DNA of 64,000 nt from Phenylobacterium sp. (GTDB lineage Bacteria > Pseudomonadota > Alphaproteobacteria > Caulobacterales > Caulobacteraceae), in NCBI RefSeq assembly GCF_004299445.1, contig NZ_SCTC01000003.1:186001-250000 (forward strand). Direction: 5' to 3'. The notes under the pieces are model-generated. The model did no database searches and had not been told where the DNA came from. It was given only the letters and a program-made list of their open reading frames with translations. Made by a program: the position numbers and the translations under genes. This document shows, piece after piece, positions 43,147 through 54,088 of the stretch (within the stretch, counting starts at the first letter, position 1; each line of letters starts with the position of its first letter).

Positions 43147-43261
43147 CTGCAGCGCACTTACCCGCGGCGGTTAGCATGGGCTGCACGGCGCTTAAAGCTT
43201 GCGTTCAGGTTGGAATTGCGAGGGATGAGGCTCGTTCCATCCTCCCCCACTGGAGCTACCG

Positions 43262-44005
43262 ATGAAGACCCTGATGCGCGCCGCCGGACTTGGGCTGGCG
43301 CTGACCCTCACCGCCGCGGCCCCCGCCGCCCTGGCCCAGGCCACGCCGCCCGCGGCCGACACCATGTTCCGCGCCACCACGCTGAACCTCGCCGCCTATG
43401 GCGAGACCCGGGTGGAGCCCGACATGGCGATGATCGCCCTGGGCGTCATGACCGAGGGAAAGACCGCCGACGAGGCGATGACCGCCAACGCAACACGCAT
43501 GAACGCGGTGATCGCCAGCCTGAAGAAGGCCGGCATCGCCCAGAAGGACATTCAGACCTCGGGCCTGAACCTGAACCCCCAGTACAGGTATGTGGAGAAC
43601 CAAGCCCCGATCCTGACCGGCTACCAGGTCTCGAACCAGGTCACGATCCGGGTGCTGGACCTGAAGAAACTGGGCGGCGCGGTCGATGCGACGGTCAACG
43701 CCGGCGCCAACCAGATCCAGGGCGTCAGCTTCGGCCTGGTGGATGCTACGGCACCCGAGAACGCGGCCCGGGAGGCGGCCGTGAAGGCGCTGGCGGCCAA
43801 GGCCGACCTCTACGCCAAGGCCACCGGCTATCGCGTCGCGCGGCTGGTCTCGCTGAGCGAAGGCGGCGGCTACTCGCCGCGTCCCCCGGCGCCGATGCTG
43901 GAGATGGCCGCGGCCCGCGGCTTCGCCAAGGACGTCACGCCCGTGCAGGGCGGGGAGCTTACGGTGCGCATCGACGTCTCGGGCCTCTACGAAGTCACCC
44001 GCTAA
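43262..44005 (+). CDS. SIMPL-domain (DUF541) periplasmic protein
   Basis: A 247-aa exported protein with a signal peptide ending near APAALAQ. The SIMPL domain fills the rest: NLAAYGETRVEPDMAMIALGVMTEGKTADEAM near 42, QTSGLNLNPQYRY, and GYQVSNQVTIRVLDLKKLGGAVDATVNAGAN. Proteins of this family are small oligomeric periplasmic or outer-membrane-associated proteins linked to stress resistance; biochemical function is unclear. The stop overlaps the end of the convergent lipoprotein gene by 4 bp. Confidence 0.88.
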   Translation: MKTLMRAAGLGLALTLTAAAPAALAQATPPAADTMFRATTLNLAAYGETRVEPDMAMIALGVMTEGKTADEAMTANATRMNAVIASLKKAGIAQKDIQTSGLNLNPQYRYVENQAPILTGYQVSNQVTIRVLDLKKLGGAVDATVNAGANQIQGVSFGLVDATAPENAAREAAVKALAAKADLYAKATGYRVARLVSLSEGGGYSPRPPAPMLEMAAARGFAKDVTPVQGGELTVRIDVSGLYEVTR

Positions 44006-44517
44006 GGCGCCTTCGACACCTTCGCGCGACGGAAAGCGCCTTCCAGGCGGTCGGCCATCATCCGGCCCGGGAAGGCGCGATCGCCCTCCATCATCGCGGC
44101 ATAGACGAGGTCGGTCCCGGCGATGGGACCGGCCGCCCAGCCGACACCGCGCGAAGCGTCGGCCTTGCTGTCGCAGCTGAGCGTGACGGCCGCGCGGCTC
44201 TTGACCGTACGGTCCAGGAGCTGGCCCACCTTGACCCTGTCGGGTCCCTCGCACGAGGGCTGCTCCCGGTCGCAGGCCGTGTGGGAGTTGTAGCGGTAGT
44301 AGAGCCTGCCTGTCCCCGCCTGGGCGATCAGCAGGCAGCTGTTGGGGTCGCCGATGGCGCGCGAGACGGCCGCGTCCAGCTGGTCGCGATCGACGCCCGG
44401 CGGCGCGGTCGGCGAGCAGGCGGCGAGGGAGAGGGCCGCCAGCGCGGCCCCCGCCAAGGCCTTAGGCGGCGTTCTTGATCTGGTTGGCGTCGTCCAGCAG
44501 GACCACGGTCGGAGCAT
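44002..44517 (-). CDS. Putative lipoprotein of unknown function
   Basis: I do not recognise this protein. A lipobox-like ALSLAACS with a hydrophobic stretch before it suggests an outer membrane lipoprotein; the mature part has three cysteines and a C-terminal [13 protein letters not shown]. The start is uncertain. The ATG at 44517 gives about 171 aa and a charged n-region but overlaps panD by 56 bp. A TTG at 44457 would start just after panD but lacks the positive charge. It is probably co-transcribed with panD. Confidence 0.55.
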   Translation of the reverse strand: MLRPWSCWTTPTRSRTPPKALAGAALAALSLAACSPTAPPGVDRDQLDAAVSRAIGDPNSCLLIAQAGTGRLYYRYNSHTACDREQPSCEGPDRVKVGQLLDRTVKSRAAVTLSCDSKADASRGVGWAAGPIAGTDLVYAAMMEGDRAFPGRMMADRLEGAFRRAKVSKAP

Positions 44518-44818
44518 AGTTGCGGGCTTCCTCGGCGGGCAGCATCCCATAGGTGACGACGATCACCTTGTCGCCCTTCTGGACGAGCCGGGCGGCGGCG
44601 CCATTGACGCCGATCACACGCGAACCACGTGGCGCTTCGATGGCATAGGTGGTGAAGCGCGCGCCGTTGGTGATGTTCAGCACGTCCACCTGCTCGTGCG
44701 GCAGGATGCCGGAGGCGTCGAGCAGATCGCGATCGATGGCGATGGAGCCCTCGTAATCCATGTCGGCCTGGGTCACCGTGGCGCGGTGCAGCTTGGCCTT
44801 CATCAGCGTGAGCAACAT
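44462..44818 (-). CDS. panD: Aspartate 1-decarboxylase proenzyme
   Basis: A 118-aa pyruvoyl enzyme that makes beta-alanine from aspartate for pantothenate and CoA. The self-cleavage site is Gly24-Ser25 in DYEGSIAID, exactly at the canonical position when the ATG at 44818 is used. [11 protein letters not shown], the active-site lysine region, [24 protein letters not shown] and [10 protein letters not shown] follow. No PanM-type maturation factor is nearby, in line with alphaproteobacteria. Confidence 0.95.
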   Translation of the reverse strand: MLLTLMKAKLHRATVTQADMDYEGSIAIDRDLLDASGILPHEQVDVLNITNGARFTTYAIEAPRGSRVIGVNGAAARLVQKGDKVIVVTYGMLPAEEARNYAPTVVLLDDANQIKNAA

Positions 44819-45014
44819 ATGCGGTCCTTGCCGGCTAGAGCCCCGAGGCCGGGCATATACGCACGGCCCGCACACGGTTCAATGCGGCAATGCAGCGAGC
44901 TGCCGCCGGGTCCGCCCAGCCCACGATTTCCTTACGCTGTAAGGGTTTTTCGTGACACCGGTCACCTGTGGAATTTGCGCGACTTCCGTCCCCTTCCGCG
45001 CCGCAGCAGAGTGA

Positions 45015-45881
45015 TCAGCTTGCGTAGCGACGCAGGAATTTGGTCATTTCGTCCAGCACCGGCGCCCGTCCCCGGAGCGGCCGCGACAGCGCCAGCACCA
45101 TGTTCACATGGTCGACGCCGTCGTAGTGGCGCTCCTCGACCGGAACCCCCGCATCGCGCAGCTTCCGGGCCAGCGCGATCGTGTTCTTGGGCCACACCAT
45201 ATCGTCCGCCGCGCCGGTCGCGAGGAACGCGGGCGGCGAGTCGGGGCGCACAAAGGCCAGGGGCTGGGTCGACGGCAGATCGTCTGCGGCGCCGAAGATC
45301 CGCCGGGTGATGTCGCTGGCGATCGGCAGGAAGTCGTAGGGCCCCGAAAGGCCGGCCATCGCCTTCACCGACTTCGGATCGACGCCGGCGGCCTGCAGAT
45401 AGCGCCCGTTCAACGCCAACATCACGGCATTGTAGGCGCCGGCCGAGTGGCCCACGAGCACCGTGCGGCCGGGATCGCCGCCCAGGCGCCGGGCGTTCTG
45501 ATTGGCCCAGGCCACGGCTTGTGCGCCGTCCTCCAGGAAGCCGGGATAGCGGACCTCGGGGTAGAGTCGGTAGTCGGCCACGATCGTCAGGAAGCCGCGT
45601 GACGCGAGGGCGCGGCCGGCCCAGTTGTAGTCCTGGCGGCGACCCGAATCCCACGAGCCGCCATAGAAGAACACCGCCACCGGCGCGGGCTGGGAGCCCT
45701 TTCGCGGCGCATAGACATCCAGGCGCTGGCGCTCGCCCGCGCCATAGGCCGCGCCGCGCGCCACCTGGCTGGCGGGGTCTTTCGGCGACAGGGTGGCGAA
45801 CAGGCTGAGCGGCGAGCAGGCCGCAGCTACGGTTCCGGAGAGGGCGGCCAGGGCCGAACGCTTGCTGATGGGAACAGACAT
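45015..45881 (-). CDS. Exported alpha/beta-hydrolase (esterase/lipase family)
   Basis: A 288-aa carboxylesterase-like hydrolase with an N-terminal export signal. Residues ALSGTVAAAC suggest lipidation at Cys22, though the lipobox is imperfect. The oxyanion motif is FFYGGSWDSG near 71, the nucleophile VGHSAGAYNA near 139, and the catalytic His in YDGVDHVN near the end. ATG at 45881 gives the signal. It resembles the BD-FAE/acetylesterase group. It stands alone; the substrate is unknown. Confidence 0.83.
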   Translation of the reverse strand: MSVPISKRSALAALSGTVAAACSPLSLFATLSPKDPASQVARGAAYGAGERQRLDVYAPRKGSQPAPVAVFFYGGSWDSGRRQDYNWAGRALASRGFLTIVADYRLYPEVRYPGFLEDGAQAVAWANQNARRLGGDPGRTVLVGHSAGAYNAVMLALNGRYLQAAGVDPKSVKAMAGLSGPYDFLPIASDITRRIFGAADDLPSTQPLAFVRPDSPPAFLATGAADDMVWPKNTIALARKLRDAGVPVEERHYDGVDHVNMVLALSRPLRGRAPVLDEMTKFLRRYAS

Positions 45882-46051
45882 CCAGGCCAGACCTACGGAC
45901 GCGGGCGCGGCGGCGCAACTGTCGCCGCGCCCTTCGCCTGTACGTTGGGTCCAGGCGCCAGGACGCAAGGCGCCCTGCCCTTGCGTCGCGCTTGACGCCG
46001 GCCCTGCCGCCCTGCGCTAATCCAACTGAACAACGATAAGGGAGACGTCAC

Positions 46052-47293
46052 GTGGATGGAGCTCAGGCCCCGGCAGGCTTCAAGCCGGAAGTGCTGGCGC
46101 AGGTGGAACCGGCGCTGCAGGGGCTGGTCGACCAGGGCGCCCTCTCGGGCATGGTGACGATGGTCTGGCGCCGCGGCGAAGTGGTGCAGGTCAACACTAT
46201 CGGCCGGCGCGACATCGAAGGCGGCCTGCCGATGGAGCGCGATACGCTCTTCCGCATCGCCTCCATGACCAAGCCCGTGACCACCCTGGCCGCGCTGATG
46301 CTGGTCGAGGAAGGCAAGCTGAAACTCACCGACCCGATCACCCGGTGGCTGCCCGAGTTCGAGGACATGCAGGTCCTGACCGACGCGACAGGGTCGCTGG
46401 ACTCCACCGTGCCGGCGCACCGCGACATCACGGTCGAAGACCTGATGACCCACCGCTCGGGCCTGGCCTACGGGTTTACGTCGATGGGCCCGATCGCCCA
46501 CGCCCATGAAGAGAAACTGGGCTCGGCGCTGGCCAATCCGCATGCCCCCGACGAGTGGATGAAGCGCCTGGGCGAGCTGCCGCTCAGCTATCAGCCGGGC
46601 GAGCGCTTCCACTACAGCCACGCCACCGACGTGCTGGGCTTCCTGGTGGCGCGCATCGAAGGCAAGTCGCTGGGCGAGGCGCTGAAGGCGCGCATCTTCG
46701 CGCCGCTGGGCATGCACGACACCGGCTTCTGGACACCGCCCGAGAAGCGCGGCCGCATGGCCAAGCTGTACCAGGCGCCGCTGGAAGGCGGGCTGAAGGA
46801 CGTCTCATGGTCCGATCCGCCGACCCCTGCGCCATTCGAGGGCGGCGGCGGCGGGCTGGTGTCCTGCCTCGACGACTATCTGAAGTTCGCCCGCCTGATG
46901 CTGGGCCGCGGCGAGGTGGACGGCGTGCGCCTGGCCAAGTCTGAGACGGTCGACGCCATGACCACGAACCTCCTCACCGAGGAGCAGCGCGGTCACACCT
47001 TCATGGGCATGCCGTTCTGGCTGTCCCAGGGCTTCGGCCTCGGCACATCGATGGTGCTGGACGCCCAGAAGCACGAATGGATGGGCGCCGGCGCTGCGGG
47101 TTCGTTCGGCTGGCCGGGCGCCTTCGGCACCTGGTGGCAGGCCGATCCGGCCAACGACATGATCCTGATCTACCTGATCCAGGACTCCATGCCGCTGGGG
47201 CCCGAGGCGGTGACCGCCATGCAGGGTCAGCGTCCGACCGGCCGCATCGGCTGCCCCATGTTCCAGAAGATGGTCTACGCCGCGCTGGGCTAG
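46052..47293 (+). CDS. Serine hydrolase of the beta-lactamase/EstB family
   Basis: A 413-aa class-C-beta-lactamase-like enzyme. The SxxK motif is S71-M-T-K74, and the tyrosine motif is HYSHATDVLG near 188. A GAAGSFGWPGAFGTWWQ segment stands in the place of the KTG box. No signal peptide is visible, so this is more likely an esterase or transesterase than a periplasmic beta-lactamase. Start is GTG at 46052 after GGGAGA. The gene for a TfoX-N protein follows by 12 bp. Confidence 0.87.
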   Translation: MDGAQAPAGFKPEVLAQVEPALQGLVDQGALSGMVTMVWRRGEVVQVNTIGRRDIEGGLPMERDTLFRIASMTKPVTTLAALMLVEEGKLKLTDPITRWLPEFEDMQVLTDATGSLDSTVPAHRDITVEDLMTHRSGLAYGFTSMGPIAHAHEEKLGSALANPHAPDEWMKRLGELPLSYQPGERFHYSHATDVLGFLVARIEGKSLGEALKARIFAPLGMHDTGFWTPPEKRGRMAKLYQAPLEGGLKDVSWSDPPTPAPFEGGGGGLVSCLDDYLKFARLMLGRGEVDGVRLAKSETVDAMTTNLLTEEQRGHTFMGMPFWLSQGFGLGTSMVLDAQKHEWMGAGAAGSFGWPGAFGTWWQADPANDMILIYLIQDSMPLGPEAVTAMQGQRPTGRIGCPMFQKMVYAALG

Positions 47294-47305
47294 GATCGAT
47301 CCGCC

Positions 47306-47677
47306 ATGGCCTGGACCAAGGCCTCTCAGGGCATGGTGGATCTGTTCCATGCCTGCCTGCCCGAGGGGCCGGGACTGGAACGGCGACGCATGTTCGGACA
47401 GCCGTGCGCCTTCGTGAACGGCAACATGTTCGCTGGCCTTCTCCAGGAGGTCGCGTTCGCACGCCTGCCCCCCACCCTGCACGCCGCGCTCGACGCGGAG
47501 TTCGGCGTACGCCATTTCGAGCCGATGCCGGGCCGGCCGATGCGGGCCTATGTGGTGCTGCCCGACGCGGTGCTGGAGGACGAGGGCCGCTACAGTGAAC
47601 TCCTGCAGGCGGCGTACGCCTTCACGTCGGCGATGCCGCCGAAGGACAAGAAGCCCCGGAAGCCGCGTAAGACTTAG
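47306..47677 (+). CDS. TfoX N-terminal domain protein
   Basis: A 123-aa cytoplasmic protein consisting only of a TfoX/Sxy N-terminal domain (LERRRMFGQPCAFVNGNMFAGLLQEVAFARLP near 25-56). It ends in a lysine-rich KDKKPRKPRKT tail that could contact nucleic acid. Full-length Sxy, which activates competence genes with CRP, has a second domain that is missing here. Small stand-alone versions are common and of unknown role. It probably forms a two-gene unit with the serine hydrolase. Confidence 0.83.
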   Translation: MAWTKASQGMVDLFHACLPEGPGLERRRMFGQPCAFVNGNMFAGLLQEVAFARLPPTLHAALDAEFGVRHFEPMPGRPMRAYVVLPDAVLEDEGRYSELLQAAYAFTSAMPPKDKKPRKPRKT

Positions 47678-47729
47678 TTCAGGACGTTTGCGAGCACCGG
47701 CTTAACCGGTCTCGTGTCAGCGTGGCGGC

Positions 47730-47948
47730 ATGGACCCGATCGCCACCGCCCGCTACGGCCTCATGGCGGCCTCGCGCCGCTTCGAAACGGCCGCCGCCGA
47801 AGTCTCCCGCATGGGCGGCGACCAGCCCGTCGACGTCGAGGGCGCGATGGTCGAGATGATCCAGTCCAAGCATGCCTTCACCGCCAACCTTTCGGTGATC
47901 GGCTTCGCCCAGGACATGTGGGACTCGCTGCTGGCGATCCAGAAATAG
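47730..47948 (+). CDS. Small protein resembling the flagellar rod/hook C-terminal helix
   Basis: A 72-aa protein. The stretch VEGAMVEMIQSKHAFTANLSVIGFAQDMWDSLLAIQK looks like the C-terminal alpha-helical domain of axial flagellar proteins (FlgB/FlgC/FlgE/FlgG), where a similar MVEMI-AF-AN pattern precedes the end. The usual N-terminal domain is absent, and no flagellar genes surround it. It might be a relic or a small domain protein that packs on axial structures. A strong hairpin terminator follows. Confidence 0.6.
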   Translation: MDPIATARYGLMAASRRFETAAAEVSRMGGDQPVDVEGAMVEMIQSKHAFTANLSVIGFAQDMWDSLLAIQK

Positions 47949-47981
47949 CCTTACGGCTCAGCCTCGCCTTCCACGCACGAA

Positions 47982-48007
47982 AAAGGGGAGCCTCGCGGCT
48001 CCCCTTT
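47982..48007. terminator. Bidirectional hairpin terminator
   Basis: Perfect 11-bp stem AAAGGGGAGCC / GGCTCCCCTTT with a TCGC loop. The arms carry the A and T runs needed on both strands. It lies between the convergent small flagellar-like gene and the DUF6152 gene. Confidence 0.85.
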
Positions 48008-48032
48008 CCGCATCCGGCTCGCGCCGGAAATC

Positions 48033-48485
48033 CTATTTCTTCTCGGTCGGGTCCGCCCCGTCGGTCGGCGCGCCGGTGCCCGACGAACCCATGAACAGCT
48101 TCTTGCCGTCGGGGAACGTCACGTCACGGCCGTTGGCCTTGCAGGCCGGACGGCAGAGCTTGTCCTTGGACTGATAGCCGCGGACGATAATTTCGGTGCC
48201 CGGAGGCAGCGAGGCCTTGGTGATCCCCGAGCGCATCAGGGTGTTGGGCGTGCCGCCCTCGACCATCCACGCCGTGGTGGTGCCGTCCTTGTTGACCGCC
48301 GCCATGTGGACCCAGGCGTGCGGATTGATCCACTCCACCCGCGTGACCTTGCCGCGCAGCAGGACCGGGGCCTTCCCGTCGAACTCGGCCGCGAAGGCGT
48401 GGTGGGCCCACGCCGCGCCGCCAGCGGCGGCGACTGCGAGCGCCGCGCCAACGGCCCCCGCAATGATCAGCTTCTTCTTCGTCAT
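48033..48485 (-). CDS. DUF6152-family exported protein
   Basis: A 150-aa protein with a signal peptide (MTKKKLIIAGAVGAALAVAAAGGAAWA). It begins its mature part HHAFAAEFD and contains LRGKVTRVEWINPHAWVHM, the typical core of DUF6152, an OB-like small periplasmic domain often encoded beside larger secreted proteins of unknown role. Two cysteines (KLCRPACKANG) probably form a disulfide. The next gene on the strand, 71 bp upstream, is one of its usual partners. Function unknown. Confidence 0.8.
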   Translation of the reverse strand: MTKKKLIIAGAVGAALAVAAAGGAAWAHHAFAAEFDGKAPVLLRGKVTRVEWINPHAWVHMAAVNKDGTTTAWMVEGGTPNTLMRSGITKASLPPGTEIIVRGYQSKDKLCRPACKANGRDVTFPDGKKLFMGSSGTGAPTDGADPTEKK

Positions 48486-48556
48486 CTCGCGCCTCCAACG
48501 CCGGATGCAGACTGTATCTCTAGAAGGTCGGGTTTGCCGACCGATTCCTTAATTCG

Positions 48557-49426
48557 CTACTTCAGCGGTTCCTTGCGCAGGTCGCCGTACATCAGCTCCT
48601 CGACGAACTCGACGCACTTGAACTGGTTCAGGCGCGCGTCCTCGCCCTGACGCTTGTAGAGATTGAAGCTCATCTTCCACGGTCGGGTGAAGGTGGCCGG
48701 GTCGGTGATCGTGGCCTCGTAGCGCATCACGCCAGGGCCCGTCGGTGTCCAGCGCTCCTCGACCTTCATCTGGTCTGAGTGGTGGTTGCCCGCGCGGTCG
48801 AACCAGGTGCGGTCATTCATGCCGGTGACCGTCACCACCAGGCTGTCGCCGTCCCACTTCGCCACCGACTGGCCCATCCAGCTGTCGACCGGGGCCGGGC
48901 CCGGATCGGTGAAGAGGAAGTTCCGCACCGCGCCCGCGTATTCATAGGCGACGATCATCGACTTCTCGGATTGGAAGATCTGGAACGGCAGGTGCATGTA
49001 GTTCGCGCGCGGCACGCCGGGCAGGTAGCACTTCACCTCGGGATCGCCGGTCTCCAGGCTGAGGTAGTTGGCCCGGTTCTCGTCGCGCTTCTTCTTGGCT
49101 TCGGGGGTGTAGGGGATCTCGCCGCCTTCCACGATGCCGAGACCCGCCGGCACCGCGCCCACCGCGCCCAGCGCCACCACGGCCTTGGCCGGCACGGGCA
49201 CGAACGGGCCGGGCCGCATCTGCAGCGCCGCGCGCGCAGCGTGGGGCTCGATGTCCCAGCCGGCGGTGTTCATCACCTGCCAGACGCCATTGAGATCGGG
49301 ATGCTTGCCGTCCGGACCGCGCGGAGCCTTGTAGGTCGCGCCCGCCTTGGCCTTCTGCGCCAGCACTGGCGCCGGGGCCGCCGCCACCAGGCCCACAACA
49401 GCCAGCGCCGCCATGAACTTCATCAT
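48557..49426 (-). CDS. Exported protein of unknown function, DUF6152 partner
   Basis: A 289-aa protein with a signal peptide ending near APAPVLAQ. It has PDGKHPDLNGVWQVMNTAGWDIEPHAA near 39, EVKCYLPGVPRANYMHLPFQIFQSEKSMIVAYEYAGAVRNF and DSWMGQSVAKWDGDSLVVTVTGMND. This pattern recurs in uncharacterised secreted proteins of Caulobacterales and sphingomonads, usually beside a DUF6152 gene. Its start is the first of two adjacent ATGs. It may be a periplasmic or surface beta-sheet protein. Function unknown. Confidence 0.72.
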   Translation of the reverse strand: MMKFMAALAVVGLVAAAPAPVLAQKAKAGATYKAPRGPDGKHPDLNGVWQVMNTAGWDIEPHAARAALQMRPGPFVPVPAKAVVALGAVGAVPAGLGIVEGGEIPYTPEAKKKRDENRANYLSLETGDPEVKCYLPGVPRANYMHLPFQIFQSEKSMIVAYEYAGAVRNFLFTDPGPAPVDSWMGQSVAKWDGDSLVVTVTGMNDRTWFDRAGNHHSDQMKVEERWTPTGPGVMRYEATITDPATFTRPWKMSFNLYKRQGEDARLNQFKCVEFVEELMYGDLRKEPLK

Positions 49427-49592
49427 GTTCTCGTTTCCCCCAAAGCTCTGCCTGGAACCGGCGAAGCTGTAATTGACGCCAACCCTAATCAACCTTCGCG
49501 GACGGCGCCAGCGACGCCGACCTTTTGACAAACTCCGGCGCGGCGATTGCGCCCACTTTCACAAATCCGGAGGCTGCTTTAAGCCGCGCAGC

Positions 49593-50213
49593 ATGACGCT
49601 GCGCCCGCTCTTCGCCACGCCGGTCTACGAAGCCAGCCTTACAACAGACCGTAGCTTCGAAAATTTCAACCGCGAGATTTTGGACGCCTGCCAGTCCCTC
49701 TCGGAAGAGGACGTCGCCGGACGCGCTTGGAGCCGGGCGCACGGCTACGGCGGGTACACCTCGTACGCGTCGCTGAACGACCTGCCTCAGCGGATGAGCG
49801 TCTTCGATGAGTTGAAGCGGCGACTCGACAGGCACGCCAGGATCTTCGCCGATCAGCTCGCCTTCGACCTTCAGGGCGGCAAGCTGCGCATGGACAGCCT
49901 GTGGGTGAATATCCTCAAGCCCGGGGCGGCCCACTCGGGCCACGTCCACCCGCACAGCGTGCTGTCGGGCACGGTCTATGTGGCCACGCCCCCCGGCGCG
50001 AGCGCGCTGCGCCTCGAGGATCCGCGCCTCCCGCTGATGATGGCCGCCCCGCCCCGCAGGCCCGACGCGCCCGAGGCCGCCCAGACCTTCGTCTACCTGC
50101 AGCCTCAGCCCGGTACGATCTACATGTGGGAGAGCTGGCTCCGCCACGAGGTGCCCGTGAACCGCGCCAAGACTCCGCGGGTCAGCGTCAGCTTCAACTA
50201 CGGGTGGCGGTAG
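49593..50213 (+). CDS. TIGR02466-type putative 2-oxoglutarate oxygenase
   Basis: A 206-aa protein starting MTLRPLFATPVYEASL, the opening typical of the 'conserved hypothetical' 2OG-Fe(II) oxygenase group. The iron site would be in HSGHVHPHSVLSGTVYVA (about 129-146) with the second histidine in WLRHEVPVN and the 2-oxoglutarate arginine in KTPRVSVSFNY. The ATG at 49593 fits the family start. It is transcribed alone. The substrate, perhaps a protein or small molecule, is not known. Confidence 0.78.
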   Translation: MTLRPLFATPVYEASLTTDRSFENFNREILDACQSLSEEDVAGRAWSRAHGYGGYTSYASLNDLPQRMSVFDELKRRLDRHARIFADQLAFDLQGGKLRMDSLWVNILKPGAAHSGHVHPHSVLSGTVYVATPPGASALRLEDPRLPLMMAAPPRRPDAPEAAQTFVYLQPQPGTIYMWESWLRHEVPVNRAKTPRVSVSFNYGWR

Positions 50214-50300
50214 GGCGATCGTCACGTCCGGACGCTACCCCGACCGCTGCGGCGCGCACATAGCCGCAGCGATCAGAGTCGTGACGCTGCGTTGCAGCCC

Positions 50301-51965
50301 CTAACGATCCGCGATGGCGTGAGCCGGGGCGAACCTGGTCCCGAAGAAGTCGCCCTTGTTCCACTGCGGGCGCGCGTCCGCGTCGGCCAGCTCGCGGGCG
50401 ATCTCGTAGTTGATCCGGGCGAACTTGGCGCCGGCCGCGTAGTCGATCCCCTGTCCCAGGTCGTCGCAGGGCTTGTGGTAGCAATCCTTGAGGAAGCCGC
50501 GGAACTTGGCCTCGCCGCCGTTCTGGAAGCCGGTCATCAGGAACGTCGAGGGCACGCCCACCTCCACGAAGCGGAAGTGATCCGAGCGGGTGAACAGTCC
50601 CTCCTCCGGCATCGGATCGGGCGAGAGCGCGACCCCCACCCGCTGGGCCGCGCGTTGCACCGCCGGCGCCAGCGTGGAGCGCTCGGCGCCGAACGCCACC
50701 ACGTCCAGGAAGTCGTAGGTCAGGATCGGCATGTCCAGGTTGACGTTGGCCACCAGGGCGCCCGGCACGGTGGGATTGCGCGCGAAGTACTCCGCGCCCA
50801 ACAGGCCCTTCTCCTCGGCGGTGACGGCCAGGAACAGCACCGAGCGGCGCGGCGCCTTGCCGATCTCGCGGAAGCCGCGCGCCACCTCCAGCGTGGTGGC
50901 GATGCCGCCGGCGTTGTCGAGCGCGCCGTTGTTGATCTCGTCCCCGTTCAGCGGCGCCGTGACGCCGATATGGTCCAGGTGGGCCGACAGGACGATCACC
51001 TCGTCCTTCAGCTTGGGGTCCGATCCCTCGATCAGGCCCCCGACATTGGCGCTCTGGATGGTCTTCACCTCGGTGCGCAGCGTCACGTCCAGGCTGGTGG
51101 TCAGCGGGAAACGCGGGACTGCGCCCTTGCCGCTGTCGGCCGTCGCGGCGACCTCGGCGAACGTCTTGGGGGCGCCGGCGAACAGCTTCTCGGCGCCCTT
51201 GACACTGACGCTGCCCAGGCCGGGCGCGCCGGGCGCGGCCTCGAAGCCCTTCCCGTCCGGGCCGCGCCAGGTCATGGACCAGGCGCGCCACGTGCGCTTG
51301 CCCTCGACGAAAGGCCTGCGGGCCTCGTCCTTGGGCGTCGAGACATAGATCACGCCGACCGCCCCGGCCTTGGCCGCCGCGAGCTGTTTGGTGCGGGCGT
51401 TGCCGTAGAAGGCGCGCTCCTCGGTCTGGAAGCCGGGCGGGCCGCCGGTGAGGACGACCACGATCTTCCCCTTCACGTTCAGGCCCTTGTAGTCATCATG
51501 CTTCTTCTCGGGCGCGACGACCCCCCAGCCGGCGAACACCAGAGGGGCCGAGACCTTGTGATCCCGCGGGCCGGCGTTGCGGCCGCTCAGCACCTCCTCG
51601 CCGAACACCAGCGGGGCAGCGACGCCGTCCTTGCCACGCACGGTGAAGACACCCTCCTCTGCCGGCCGGAACGCGACCAGCGGCACGGTCTGGAAGTAGG
51701 TCCCGTCCTGGCCTGCGGGCTTCAGACCCAGTTGTGCGAACTGCGAGGCGACGTAGCCGGCGGCGATGTCATAGCCTTTCGAACCCGCTTCGCGACCTTC
51801 CAGCAGGTCGCTGGCCAGGAAGCTCACGTGCGCCCGGATATTGTCGGCGGATGGCTGGAAGCCGGCGGGCGTCTGCGCGGTGGCGGAGGAGACAAGCAGG
51901 GCCGTGGCCGCGAGGCCGGCCAGGATCGGTGACGGGTTCAAGCGAAACTCCCAGGTTTGCGCCAT
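50301..51965 (-). CDS. Exported M28-family metallopeptidase
   Basis: A 554-aa peptidase with a signal peptide (cleavage near SATAQT). A protease-associated domain occupies about residues 130-230. The M28 catalytic domain shows its two-zinc ligands in order: LSAHLDHIG, GALDNAGG, the TAEEKGLLG glutamates, NVNLDM and TRSDHFRF. It probably acts as a periplasmic aminopeptidase with broad specificity. It stands alone, convergent to the oxygenase. Confidence 0.9.
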   Translation of the reverse strand: MAQTWEFRLNPSPILAGLAATALLVSSATAQTPAGFQPSADNIRAHVSFLASDLLEGREAGSKGYDIAAGYVASQFAQLGLKPAGQDGTYFQTVPLVAFRPAEEGVFTVRGKDGVAAPLVFGEEVLSGRNAGPRDHKVSAPLVFAGWGVVAPEKKHDDYKGLNVKGKIVVVLTGGPPGFQTEERAFYGNARTKQLAAAKAGAVGVIYVSTPKDEARRPFVEGKRTWRAWSMTWRGPDGKGFEAAPGAPGLGSVSVKGAEKLFAGAPKTFAEVAATADSGKGAVPRFPLTTSLDVTLRTEVKTIQSANVGGLIEGSDPKLKDEVIVLSAHLDHIGVTAPLNGDEINNGALDNAGGIATTLEVARGFREIGKAPRRSVLFLAVTAEEKGLLGAEYFARNPTVPGALVANVNLDMPILTYDFLDVVAFGAERSTLAPAVQRAAQRVGVALSPDPMPEEGLFTRSDHFRFVEVGVPSTFLMTGFQNGGEAKFRGFLKDCYHKPCDDLGQGIDYAAGAKFARINYEIARELADADARPQWNKGDFFGTRFAPAHAIADR

Positions 51966-52051
51966 CTCTAGCGCAGGCGCGCGCCGCCGCGCCAGCGCGG
52001 GATTTTCCCAGCGTTTTCAACACGGATACGCCCCATCGAACGGGCGCTTAC

Positions 52052-52083
52052 GAAAACTCCCCGGAGTTGAGCCCCGGGGAGTT
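52052..52083 (-). terminator. Terminator after rpoD
   Basis: Inverted repeat AACTCCCCGG (52055-52064) and CCGGGGAGTT (52074-52083) with a 9-bp loop, followed on the minus strand by TTTTCG. It lies 56 bp after the rpoD stop. Confidence 0.65.
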
Positions 52084-52138
52084 CCAGCCGATCAGCTCAC
52101 GCCGCCAGCCTTGGGATGGAGTCACCGAACGAGCCGGA

Positions 52139-54088
<1,950 letters not shown>

